DNA of 64,000 nucleotides, taken from assembly GCF_030269925.1 (NCBI RefSeq), contig NC_085125.1, positions 13,516,117-13,580,116 of the forward strand, given 5' to 3'. Made by a program: the position numbers and the translations under genes. The notes under the pieces are model-generated. The model had not been told where the DNA came from, ran no database searches, and saw nothing but the letters and a program-made list of their open reading frames with translations. This DNA is from Bombyx mori. Taxonomy: Eukaryota; Arthropoda; Insecta; Lepidoptera; Bombycidae. Positions 52,223 through 62,328 of this stretch are shown here, in pieces (within the stretch, counting starts at the first letter, position 1; the number at the start of each line of letters is the position of its first letter).

Positions 52223-52471
52223 ACTGGTGGCAGGACCACTTGTGAGTCCGCACGGGTAGGTACCACCACCCTGCCTATTTCTGCCGTGAAGCAGTAATGC
52301 GTTTCGGTTTGAGGGGTGGGGCAGCCGTTGTAACTATACTGAGACCTTAAAACTTATATCTCAAGGTGGATGGTGCATTTACGCATTTACGTTGTAGATG
52401 TCTATGGGCTCCAGTGACCACTTAATACCAGGTGGGCTGTGAGCTCGTCCACCCATCTAAGCAATAAAAAA
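52223..52471 (+). mobile_element. Bm1 SINE with a 10-bp internal duplication
   Basis: actggtggcaggaccac to agcaataaaaaaac. The word catttacg is duplicated in tandem at 52374-52395. Confidence 0.9.
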
Positions 52472-52892
52472 ACTAAAAATAAGAACAGTCGGTAATAATT
52501 GAAGTACAGTGAGGTTCTCAACACGGAATCGAACTTTATACTAACTAACGAGCCAACTTCGTCAAGACACTGCGGGAATTCGCAAAGAAAAGTTTTAGAA
52601 CGAAACTATCAAAGGCAGGTGTAGTGTGACGCGGTACAGGAATTGTGTACAAAAAATTATAGTTCTAACTTTTGATGCACATCATCGGTTAATGTATAAA
52701 GTATTGGTATAAAATCAGTCTTATGCCGTAAATACTGCTGCCGATTTTCAATAGTTAAATGGCCCAAAATTTTTAAGTTTCGAATAAATGAAAATTCAGA
52801 TTAAACTTCAAAAGTATTATATGCGTAGCTGTAATGAAAATGCGTATCTGTCAGCATCATAATTAACGGCTTTTCTGCGTGCAAAAATATTC
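52472..52892. other. no recognised feature
   Basis: No supportable gene or repeat. Confidence 0.4.
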
Positions 52893-53171
52893 GTTTTTTT
52901 TTTTTTTTTTTTTTATAGCTTAGATGTGTGAACGAGCTCACAGCCCACCTGGTGTTAAGTAGTTACTGGAGTCCACAGACATCTACAACGTAAATGCGCC
53001 ACCCACCTTGAGATATAAGTTCTATAGTTGAAATATAGTTACAACGGCTGCCCTACCCTTCAAACCGAAATGCATTGCTGCTTCACGACAGAAATAGGCA
53101 GGGCCGTGGTATCTAACCGTGGGCACTCACAAGAGGTCCTACCACCAGTAATTACGCAAATTATAATTTGT
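52893..53171 (-). mobile_element. Bm1 SINE with part of the linker
   Basis: A 20-nt poly(T), tail, body, accaccagt and the linker aattacgcaaattataattt; the tRNA head is missing. Confidence 0.9.
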
Positions 53172-53475
53172 CCAATCGGCACAAAAACGCTTCAGACTGT
53201 GGACTTGTCGATGCGTGGTCTCCATTTGTGAACACGTCTGCTTTATCAGAGTACTATTGCAGCTAGAATAATCGTTACAGTCACCCGTACTTTTCTATAG
53301 ATTTCGTCTTTATTGAATCCACCAAATTCGTGTACCGTACCACAATCGAATGTACTGATAGTAGAGGCAAACTCTAGTGATTTGTTTAGTTTTTCCGAGA
53401 TGCAGGCTCAGTGAATTGTTTCGAAATTAATATAAGTCTTTCGCCGCGTTTCGTTCCTGGTCGAATATTTCATTA
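53172..53475. other. no recognised feature
   Basis: No supportable gene or repeat. Confidence 0.4.
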
Positions 53476-53533
53476 CTTGGTTACATTAATCAGACAAACC
53501 GGTGGCGCGGCATGTCTGATTAATGTAACCAAG
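53476..53533. repeat. perfect 21-bp inverted repeat at a LINE 5' junction
   Basis: Left arm 53476-53496 (cttggttacattaatcagac plus a) and its exact complement at 53513-53533, with a 16-nt loop. LINE sequence begins immediately after the right arm. Confidence 0.9.
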
Positions 53534-53951
53534 GCGTTTGGAGCCTCTGGGTCTGCGGAGGGACTTCGGTTCTCTCTGTATTTTGTACCGCATGTTCCAT
53601 GGGGAGTGCTCTGAGGAATTGTTCGAGATGATACCAGCATCTCGTTTTTACCATCGCACCGCCCGCCACCGGAGTAGAGTTCATCCATACTATCTGGAGC
53701 CACTGCGGTCATCCACAGTGCGTTTCCAGAGATCTTTTTTGCTACGTACCATCCGGCTATGGAATGAGCTCCCCTCCACGGTGTTTCCCGAGCGCCATGA
53801 CATGTGGTGACAAACGAGGCTTGTGGAGAGTATTAAGCGGAAGGCAGCGGCTTGGCTCTGCCCCTGGCATTGCTGAAGTCCATGGACGACGGTAACCACT
53901 CACCATCAGGTGGGCCGCATGCTCATCTGCCTAAAAAGGCAATAAAAAAAA
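53534..53951 (+). mobile_element. 5'-truncated YADD-LINE, 3' end
   Basis: From cgtttggagcctctgggtct, the last ~125 ORF codons and the 3' tail to poly(A) at 53942-53951. The frame is broken near 53805, where a tccttctt-like stretch is replaced, giving an early stop. Confidence 0.9.
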
Positions 53952-54075
53952 ATGTCTAAGAATTCTGTCTAATATACCGCGATGCATTGATGCGTTTAAG
54001 AGACAGTTGCTAAACAAGACTTAGATGTCATGACCTTCGGTAAGTGACGATAATCTCGGTTTGACTTTCGTTGAG

Positions 54076-54150
54076 TTTTTTTTTATTGCTTATATGGGTG
54101 AACGAGTTCACAGCCCACCTGGTGCTAAGTTGTTGGTTAAGGTGGTGGTT
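54076..54150 (-). mobile_element. Bm1 tail fragment
   Basis: ttttttttattgcttatatg to acctggtgctaag, then it stops. Confidence 0.75.
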
Positions 54151-54409
54151 AAGACAAGGCGCTTTCATATAATATTGCCAGGAAAATTGTACTAGAGATG
54201 CGTAAAGCGGTCAGTTAAAGCAAGTTTTCCATAATAAATGCAGAAAAACTCGACATTCCATGTCTTCATTGAAACAGAGCTTTCATAAGGAACAGATTTT
54301 TATCCTTTTCCTTGTATTCGTATTGTGTATTTGGTATATCATTAATACGTCATTGATAGTTTGTACCTGGTTTTAAAATTAATTTTAGTTTCTGTGAACC
54401 ACTAATTTT

Positions 54410-54605
54410 GTATTAGTGGTAAGGAATACTGTAATTTTGCGCAGGAGGGACAGCCATTCTGCTATTCCAGTCATGAAGCGATCATGCCTTAACATAACGA
54501 TTGATGAGGAGGTGGGGGTGCGGCGATCCAAGCGGGTTAGCGTCTATGTCATCGCTTTCGAGTGCTGATGTCTATGGGCGACAGTAACCAACGAAATGAA
54601 ATAGC
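54410..54605 (+). mobile_element. very old Bm1 SINE
   Basis: Weak but ordered words: gtggtaaggaatactg, cattctgctattccagtcat, gaagcgatcatgcctt, gatgtctatgggcgacagta. Confidence 0.45.
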
Positions 54606-54648
54606 CGTGAGCGAACGCTTCATTCACACAAAGTAACATATAAATAGT

Positions 54649-54893
54649 TTTTTTTTTTGCATAGACGGTTGCACGAGCTCACAGCCCACCTGGTGTTAAG
54701 TGGTTACGGGAGCCCATAGACATATACAACGAAAATGCCGCCACCCATCTTGAGATATGAGTTCTAAGGTCTCAGTATAGTTACAACGGCTACCCCACCC
54801 TTCAAACCGAAACGCATTACTGCTTCACGGCAGAAATAGACAGGGTGGTGGTACCTACCCATGCGGATTTTCAAGAGGTCCTACCACCAGTAA
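54649..54893 (-). mobile_element. Bm1 SINE, tRNA head missing
   Basis: Poly(T), tail and body to accaccagta. Confidence 0.9.
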
Positions 54894-55282
54894 TAAATAG
54901 TAAATGATCATTGACCTCTTTACATTGTTTCAAAAACGTCCTTTGGACTAATTTCTTGAATGTATGAATATCTAGTAATTGACCATATTGTGGGATCTTG
55001 TTGACATGGCAATCAAACGAGTCACTCATTTCCTTAATTGGAGCCGACGGCAATACAATCACGCGAATCTTGCGATCTTACGAAAACTAATACAAAATTA
55101 CAAAATTGTTAAATCAGCAGTTGTATGAATATCTAGTAATTGAACGTATTATGGGATCTTGTTGACGTAGTAATCAAATGAGTCACTCATTTCCTTAATT
55201 CGAGCTGACGGCAATACAATCACGCGAATCTTGTGATCTTACGAAAACTAATCCAAAATTACAAAATTGTTAAATCAGCAAC
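54894..55282 (-). pseudogene. CR1-like LINE ORF2 C-terminus with tandem duplication
   Basis: The minus strand reads DSFDCHVNKIPQYGQLLDIH, then TFKKLVQRTFLKQCKEVNDH. This parallels the end of the CR1-like ORF at 5122-7119 (NKIPQDVQNLHIHRFKKTVK, then NDYL). A 161-bp stretch (54961-55121) is repeated directly at 55122-55282, with about 10 differences, so part of the C-terminus is present twice. No RT core. Confidence 0.7.
54961..55282. repeat. 161-bp tandem duplication
   Basis: Two adjacent units, each from tgtatgaatatctagtaatt to aaattgttaaatcagca. They differ at about ten positions. Confidence 0.92.
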
Positions 55283-55903
55283 ATCGAGATGATTCGATTA
55301 TAATTCATAACTGATTGCGATCTTAATCAACTTCATACAGACAACATGGACCGACCACTTAATTATACAGATTAGATCTGTATTGACATTATGGCTTGTC
55401 GGTAAGCAGGTATAGTATTGTGAATTGTCGATCGTCTTGTCGACGCTGAGGTAGTTAGTCCGAAACGATGCGATCTTGGTAAGGGACGCTTGATTCTGAT
55501 TTAGAGGTCGGTGATGGGTTATGATTGGGACATTAACTATATCAGAAGTTATAGAAACGTCAGGTGATACAAAATTTATTATATATCTGTTTTATTACGC
55601 GCCCGCGCGGGTATGTACCTCTGTAGTGCTTATTTTGGCCGCAAAGGAGTCATATCTTCCCATTAGGATTAGCGATTGATGTATTAAATTCGAAATGATA
55701 ATTCGAAGTGGTTAACAGTCTTTAGGCTTCGGTAAGTTTAAAATCATAAACTAACAAAAAAATTAGATTAACATAAATATACATAAATTCGAAGCCATTT
55801 CTAGTTTACCTTTGGGTCGCTCATTCTTTTAGATGAAACAGTTATCTCTCGGTTTGAATGTACCGAGTACGTATACTTTGTATAGCAGAATTAAAATGAC
55901 TCA
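55283..55903. other. no recognised feature
   Basis: A vague Bm1-like phrase (gcgcgggtatgtacc) near 55608; otherwise unassigned. Confidence 0.4.
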
Positions 55904-56110
55904 CTTTTTTTTATTGCTTAGATGGGCGAACGAGCTCACAGCCCACCTGGTGTTAAGTGGTTACTGGAGCCCATAGATAGATAGATAACGTAAATGCGTC
56001 ACCCACCTTGAGATGTAAGTTCTAAGATCTCAGTATAGTTACAACGGCTGCCCTACCCTTCAGACCGAAACGCATTACTGCTTCACGGCAGAAATAGGCG
56101 GGGCGGTGGG
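55904..56110 (-). mobile_element. Bm1 SINE fragment with GATA expansion
   Basis: Poly(T), tail, then catagatagatagataacg, where catagacatctacaacg is normal, and the body to ggggcggtg. Confidence 0.88.
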
Positions 56111-56333
56111 CTTCATTTAAATTTAGAGTCTACAAAAACTAGTCTAGTAGACCAGACTAGGTACAATTATTTCTAAGTTAATACGTACCAAACGCGTGTT
56201 CATGATCAATTTTAAAGGTTAAAGTTCGATTGAGCCTTAATGCTTCTCAATTAAGACTTTTGCCTCGTGTTTGAAGGAGGTGGTCATCACGTTGTGATGT
56301 CTGCGGTCTACGGTGAGCACTTCAGTGTGCTTA

Positions 56334-56693
56334 GTGCGAGTTTTTTAACGTTCTCGATAGCGTAAAAGTTAACCCAATTTTGTATGCAGTTGGAACAGCG
56401 CTCCTAACGGCAAATGTATGCAATTTTTTTTTTCTTCCTAGCTGAGAGCCTCGAGAGGCTATTTCATTGTAACTTTTACTTGTAGGTGAGTTCACGAAGC
56501 TCAAACCTGACGACGTTGCTAACACGAACCCTAGCAAGAGCCGTGCTTCGCAGAATCTACCACCGGATCGGAAACGCGACCCACTGAGAAGATCCGGCGA
56601 GAAACTCAGTGGGCTGAGATGTAGGCAAACGATCCCATTCCATACAAATATGAGTTAACTTTTACGCTATCGAGAACGTTAAGAAACTCGCAC
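56334..56693. mobile_element. TIR element (Tc1/mariner-type MITE) split by J2
   Basis: Terminal inverted repeats of about 43 bp: gtgcgagttttttaacgttc at the left and its near-exact complement at the right, both continuing through tcgatagcgtaaaagttaac. TA flanks both ends (56332-56333 and 56694-56695). Without the LINE the element is about 155 bp and non-coding. Confidence 0.85.
56424..56618 (-). mobile_element. J2 3' UTR fragment inside the TIR element
   Basis: Poly(T) and the J2 3' UTR with stem-loop, ending gtgggctg. Flanks atgtatgcaa (56414-56423) and atgtaggcaa (56619-56628) are a target duplication with one later change. Confidence 0.87.
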
Positions 56694-56695
56694 TA

Positions 56696-58559
56696 AACAC
56701 ACAGAACAGGTGGGTCGTGACCTAGACTTCTTATTCTGCGCGATAAAAAACGGAAATATCCCAACGCGAAATATCTAGATAATATTTTCATTAAAAACAT
56801 AAAGTATTTTATTTACACAGAAAATGTTCTAATTAAGTTAAATTCTTAGAATAATCCACTGAATGTGTTGAGTGGAGTTCGCATTCAGCTCAGTATGTTG
56901 AGTGGCCGCACACTCGCTACGATTCAAGCTAAGCTCATTTCGTCTGCTTTGCTTTTATAAAACTGGGTAAATTTCTACACAAAATACATTCATTCATAAA
57001 GAGAATTAGATGGATGTGATAATATCACTATCAATGCGCTTTTCAATTCAATATAAATGATTTATTTGCCAGAGACCCGGTACATAAATAAAGATAGTAT
57101 GTCCTTACTTGAATAAAAGGTGTGCAAATATAAAATTAATTGAAGATTACTTATTAAGCTGTCAATTTATAATATAACATTCATAAATTATACTCGTATT
57201 TATAAAGAATTTATTTACATTCATAATCCATTAAAATTATAAAATAATAGATCTAATCGATTACATGTTATTATCATTTAAAAGTTCACCAATATCATAA
57301 TAATATTTCCTTAAAAATAATTTTATAGAATTCCAATTGGCGATTTCTTGAAACTGCTCGTGCTAACCTTACTTAAGCTACATTGGTGGCACTTGGATGG
57401 CTTAGGTATGCGTAGACAGACAAAAAATTAAACTTAAAAACGAAACAGATTATCATTTTAAAATATGATCCAGTATAAACTGTCCTTTTCTCCAATTTCC
57501 GGTATAATACGGATTTGTTTTGGCCAGGAATGGCGGATCAAGTCTATTTCTATGCACAAAGATCGTGATCGAAACATTAAAACTTTAAAGTAACAAAATT
57601 CACTCAATTATTTTGTTCCTTACCGAAACTGAAACGTGATATAGTACTTACTATTTAAAAAGGAATGTATATCCAACTCTATTGCCAATATAAAATAGAA
57701 CTTCGGAAACGACACCTTGCGCTCTACACTTAGTAGGGCACAAGGCGATTATCGTTCACTTCAATATATGTTACATATCATATAATATACCTACGCATAC
57801 TCAAGACAACTCCCTCAATGAATATGGGAGTCAATGGGAGTCAACGCGGAACAAAAAAATAAGTACACTAATATTTAGAAACTAAGTTTTTTGTATTAAT
57901 AAGTCGTTCAACTTTGTTAATGTGTTATTTGTAGCATTTTCCTACTATTATACTTACTTTTTAAATAGCTTGTTTCATATATGTAACTAATTTTTTACTC
58001 AAAAAATCAGAAACAAAATACCGCCGTAATACGGTACGAATTTTATAGATTAATCCTAATACGGTGGTATAACTCCGAAATAGGAAATATACTGGGCATA
58101 TTTAATTGTTTATAACTTTCAATTTATTAAGTTATTGAATTAGTTCCAAGTTTAGTTGGAATAATTATTAATCTTGTAAATTAGAAACCATATTCTGCGG
58201 TATGTATTATTCATTAAAAATCTAGTTAAATATGAAAACTGTCGAGTGCAAAATGTTGGTTTCTTAGAAGGGGTAAAAATAGGAAGGTGTATTTTAATTA
58301 ATCACAAATCATTTATTTTGTATAACTGTTGACTTGAGTTTTACACATCTGGGCCAAAAAACTGTTATCGTTTGATTAAGTATTTACATTCTTTGTTTAT
58401 CGAAATTTTGATGGGTCAGAATTAGGATTAAAAAAATACGAGTAGTTTTCCTATTACGGTGGTAGTTATTTCCAGGTAACTCTGTGTTAGGTTCTATGAT
58501 CTCCTATTACGGTCATACTCATAGAACATAAAATTACAAGTTTTAGGATTCCATAGAAA
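56696..58559. other. no recognised gene; AT-rich
   Basis: About 1.9 kb. The motif attacggtggta or its complement recurs at 58021, 58068, 58453 and 58503 (partly inverted), suggesting an eroded TIR element at about 58015-58520. Nothing else recognised. Confidence 0.4.
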
Positions 58560-58748
58560 TAATAGAAAGGTTATTTATACTTATTTTACACAAAAAGATA
58601 ATACAATAAAAACAGATTTAAAGAATGTCTAAATACTATGTACAAAGGCGAGCTTAACTCTTCATGAGTTTTCTTCCAGCAAACCATTAGCAGAGAGAAA
58701 TACGATGTATAAGAGGGGAATAGTGTACAAGTGAAAGGTTATTAAAAT
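58560..58748 (-). mobile_element. LINE family D 3' UTR fragment
   Basis: Matches 25240-25435: gatttaaagaatgtctaaat, actatgtacaaaggcgagc, gagttttcttccagcaaacc, gtataagaggggaatagtgt. Confidence 0.85.
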
Positions 58749-58758
58749 ATATTAAATA

Positions 58759-58900
58759 CAGTGGATTTCATTAATAACGACCTCGGTTATAGCGACGTCA
58801 AACTTACGTCCCTTGAATTTAAAGCATATTTTCGTAAGAAATTCATTCGGTAAGAGCGACTTTGGATACTATAGCGTCAATTTCGGGTATAGCGATTTGT
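58759..58900 (+). mobile_element. pogo/Tigger-like transposon terminus
   Basis: After TA, cagtggatttcattaataac is followed by gacctcggttatagcgac. The CAGTGG start with repeated 'tatagcgac' words is characteristic of pogo/Tigger ends. No opposite terminus or transposase was found; the segment to 59139 is unassigned. Confidence 0.45.
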
Positions 58901-59138
58901 TTTTATGAACCATTTATGACAGATTCCCAGAAATCCCGTACAGATATTTCTATTGAGTCGGTAAAGGCACAAAGACTCATTCATAAAACTATTAAACTTT
59001 CTTATCTTTTGTTTACATTCACAGATGACCATCTGTGAAACATTCACAGATGGTCAAGCAAATGCTTTGTTTGTTTGTTCCTAAGCAGTCCTCAATAAAT
59101 TTACCATTAAGTAATTCTATTTTGTTCATCTTAAATAT

Positions 59139-59214
<76 letters not shown>

Positions 59215-59393
59215 ATTGAAAGTGTACTGGTGGCCCGAAGGCCTTTCCAGTTTCACCAGGACAGGTGGGCGAGCAAAGGCTCAGCCAAGAGGGGTGGGAT
59301 TTGCTAACAACTGCCCGAGCGCCTCCGAAGGAGACCTAACAACTCAAGAGCAATTGTTTCGCGAATGAATCTACTACCGGATCGGAATCGCGA

Positions 59394-59427
59394 CCCGCTG
59401 AGAAGATCCGGCGAGAAACTCAGCGGG
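59394..59427 (-). other. J1 3'-UTR stem-loop
   Basis: cccgctgag and ctcagcggg (9-bp stem) around a 16-nt loop identical to J2's. The fourth stem pair is G-C here and A-U in J2. Confidence 0.75.
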
Positions 59428-59439
59428 CTGATGCATGGG

Positions 59440-62322
59440 TTAGGTTGCACGTCGACCTCTTTGTCGAGTTCGACGAGTACGGTTACCGGGGTCCCTAAGC
59501 CTGCCCCTAGTATTAGAGCTGAAGGCATCTAATGCAAAGGTTATTGGATCTGATGGATCCGTAAGGACGTGTCTAGGGCGTCGACGGTGACTGGCTCCTG
59601 CATGATCAGGATTCGGGGAGTAGTCAGCGGCGGCAACGATAAGGCGATTATCATGACGCATAGCCTTATCGAAGTATCGTTCCGACGCTGACTTCATGTA
59701 TTTCCGAATTGATTCGAGGCCCAGGTCGTCGTGTAGGTCAACGTTCCTCACGAACCACGGAGCCCCGACAGCTAACCTGCAAAAGCGGGATTGTAGGGAT
59801 TGGAGGGTGTCTATGTGTGTGCGGGCCGCGTGAGCGAACACCACACTCGCGTAAGTTATGACGGGCCTTATGCAAGTTTTGTAAAGTGTCACCTTGTTCC
59901 GAAGGGACATTTTACTCCGCTTACAGATCATGGGGTAGAGTCTACCGAGAATAAACGCGGCACGGTCACGGACTGATTTTATATGCGGGCGGAATGTCAT
60001 CGATGCATCCAGGGTAACGCCCAGGTACTTGACCTTCCTGGCCCAGGGTATGGGTTGTCTAAAGAGAGTAATCGGGGGTGTGAGATTCCTCCTCCTAATC
60101 CGGGAGGAAATCCGTGTGGAGCTTCCCCTCTGAAATAGCACCGCAGTACTTTTCGCTGGGTTGATGTCTATGCGCCATTTTCGGAACCACTGTCCTAGGG
60201 CTAGGGCTGCGCTCTGAAGCTTCTTCGCGATTAGGGACTTATTTCTACTAGAATAGTAAACAGTCGTGTCGTCGGCGAATAAAGCTAAATGGGTCGGCGG
60301 CGACCGGGGAATATCGTTGACGAATAAGCTAAATAGGAGGGGTGAGAGGACAGAGCCTTGCGGGACTCCAGCTGTGAGAGGTCGTGGGGAGGAGCGGGTT
60401 CCCTCGACTCGATATCGAAAAGAGCGGTTCGACAAGAAGTCCCGTATGATGAGCACGAGACTATCCGGCACGCCCATGTTGAATAGTTTGAAAATCAAAC
60501 CATTGTGCCAGACTTTGTCGAACGCTTTTGCGACGTCGAAGAAGAGAGCTCCCGTGTATAACGGTTTTGGTCGATTAAGCCCCACAAGAATGTGCTCCGT
60601 GAGGCGGTGCACCTGTTGAACGCATGAGTGATTTGTACGGAATCCGAATTGTTCATCGATAAGAATGCCCTTGGATGAGACGAAGTCTCTGAGGCGTTTG
60701 TAGAGCAGACGCTCATACAGTTTGCCTAGAGACATGAGGAGGCTAATCGGGCGGTAGCTCATCGGATGATTTTTTGGTTTACCGGGTTTATGTATGCCGA
60801 TAACGTCTGCTTCTTTCCACACCGCGGGAAAGATACAGTTCGCCATAGCGGCATTGAAAATAGATGCCAACATCACGATGAGTTGGACGGGTAGAAGTTT
60901 AATAACGCGGTTGGATATACCGTCGGAACCGGGAGCCTTGCGAGGACGTAGGTCTTTGATCAAGTCTTTAACTTCCATCGGGGTGACGGGTGGTAACGCA
61001 TCAGAGGGTGGCAAGGAGGCTCTGCGTTCTACCTCACTGTCTACTAATTCTACATGAACAGGGTCCACGGATTGAGTGCTGGGCGTGCACTGGGTTTGCA
61101 ATGTATCGGCCAGCAGCTCTGCTTTTTCGTCATCATCGAACGCCGCGAGTCGGCCTGAGGGGCCTACGAGGGGGGGCATAGTTACTACCGTATCCGATTT
61201 GAGAGTACGAGCTAAGCGGTAGTAAGACCTTTGAGAGGGCGCGAGTCCTTCTAAGAAATCAGACCATCTGGCATCTCGGACTTCGGTGATGCGAGACTTT
61301 ACGTCGCGTTGTAGGGCACGCATTCGAATACGATTTTCCGCGGTAGGATACCTATCGTACGCACGGATCGAGGCGTTCTTAGCTCTAAGGAGTTCCCTAA
61401 TATCGTCGGGCAATTTGAAGCGGTGAAGGAAGTCCTCCGCTACAACTTGCTTCGATGATCTATCTAATGTCGAGGTGATGTGTGACGTTACGATGTCTAT
61501 GGCTTCAGCGGTATCCTGAGGAGACGGGATAGAGTCCGGACTAAACGGAAGCGATGGTGGATCAGATTCAGCCAGGCTGATGCCCAGCGTGTGCCAATCC
61601 ACCACAGTCCTCGTGACGGGAACGGAATCGGGAGCGCGACCGAGCTTCATAACGACGGGACGGTGGTCTGAATCTAACTCTGAAACTACTTCGATCGAGT
61701 GTAAGCGCAGAGTTACGTTTTTTAATAACGCTATGTCGAGTATATCCGGGCGATGCGCGATATTTAGCGGGTAGTGAGTCGGGGTTAGCGGAGCGACGAT
61801 ATCGAAGGCGAGATCATCGACTAACGCGTCAAGCCGCCTGCCATTCGGGGTTGTGGTGTGTGAGTTCCACCTGATGTGTTTACAATTTAGGTCGCCCGCC
61901 AGAATGACAGAGCTCCCCATACCGAGCAGCGCCTCGATATCACTGCTTAGAACGATCTTATCCGGTGGAAGATAAACGGACGCGATAACGATCGGCGCGT
62001 GTCCCGTCAGTGAGATTCGGCACACTGATGCTTCGATATTAGCGAGCGCGGGAGGATCGAGCGGGACGCAATGCAGGGCTCTTCTATAGTAAATGACGGT
62101 ACCACCACCACGGGCAGAGAGCCTGTCGTTCCTGACCATGTTATAGTTCGCGATTTTAGGGTCACGGCGCGCGGGCTTAAGTAGGGTCTCCTGCACTAAA
62201 AAGATATCAATTTGGTGGTCACGCAAAAAGTCAGAAACCTGATCACGTTGATTTGCGAGACCGTAAGCGTTAAAAAATCCTATCGTTACGGATAGGGGCT
62301 TTATTCTACTTATATACGCCAT
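59440..62322 (-). CDS. J1 ORF2: endonuclease and reverse transcriptase, intact
   Basis: 960 codons without interruption, ATG at 62322. The N-terminal AP-like endonuclease (about residues 1-230) shows LVQETLL (the metal-binding E), RGGGTVIYY, VYLPPDK, LAGDLNCKH and SELDSDHRPVV (the catalytic DH near the end). The RT (about 450-740) has LRPRKAPGSDGISNRVIK, YRPISLLMSLGKLYERLL, FFDVAKAFDKVWH, AGVPQGSVLSPLLFSLFVND and FADD at 682-685. The tail has NKVTLYKTCIRP and APWFVRNVDLHDDL, ending very basic. In the family it nicks DNA and primes cDNA synthesis there. All visible catalytic motifs are present, so it could be functional. Length is usual for Jockey ORF2. Confidence 0.92.
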   Translation of the reverse strand: MAYISRIKPLSVTIGFFNAYGLANQRDQVSDFLRDHQIDIFLVQETLLKPARRDPKIANYNMVRNDRLSARGGGTVIYYRRALHCVPLDPPALANIEASVCRISLTGHAPIVIASVYLPPDKIVLSSDIEALLGMGSSVILAGDLNCKHIRWNSHTTTPNGRRLDALVDDLAFDIVAPLTPTHYPLNIAHRPDILDIALLKNVTLRLHSIEVVSELDSDHRPVVMKLGRAPDSVPVTRTVVDWHTLGISLAESDPPSLPFSPDSIPSPQDTAEAIDIVTSHITSTLDRSSKQVVAEDFLHRFKLPDDIRELLRAKNASIRAYDRYPTAENRIRMRALQRDVKSRITEVRDARWSDFLEGLAPSQRSYYRLARTLKSDTVVTMPPLVGPSGRLAAFDDDEKAELLADTLQTQCTPSTQSVDPVHVELVDSEVERRASLPPSDALPPVTPMEVKDLIKDLRPRKAPGSDGISNRVIKLLPVQLIVMLASIFNAAMANCIFPAVWKEADVIGIHKPGKPKNHPMSYRPISLLMSLGKLYERLLYKRLRDFVSSKGILIDEQFGFRTNHSCVQQVHRLTEHILVGLNRPKPLYTGALFFDVAKAFDKVWHNGLIFKLFNMGVPDSLVLIIRDFLSNRSFRYRVEGTRSSPRPLTAGVPQGSVLSPLLFSLFVNDIPRSPPTHLALFADDTTVYYSSRNKSLIAKKLQSAALALGQWFRKWRIDINPAKSTAVLFQRGSSTRISSRIRRRNLTPPITLFRQPIPWARKVKYLGVTLDASMTFRPHIKSVRDRAAFILGRLYPMICKRSKMSLRNKVTLYKTCIRPVITYASVVFAHAARTHIDTLQSLQSRFCRLAVGAPWFVRNVDLHDDLGLESIRKYMKSASERYFDKAMRHDNRLIVAAADYSPNPDHAGASHRRRPRHVLTDPSDPITFALDAFSSNTRGRLRDPGNRTRRTRQRGRRAT

Positions 62323-62328
62323 TGATTA
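62320..62328 (-). promoter_or_regulatory. ORF1 stop / ORF2 start junction (taatcaatg)
   Basis: On the element strand TAA, TCA and ATG follow in one frame. ORF2 is thus probably translated by termination-reinitiation, or by stop-codon readthrough giving a fusion. No separate promoter is visible. Confidence 0.6.
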
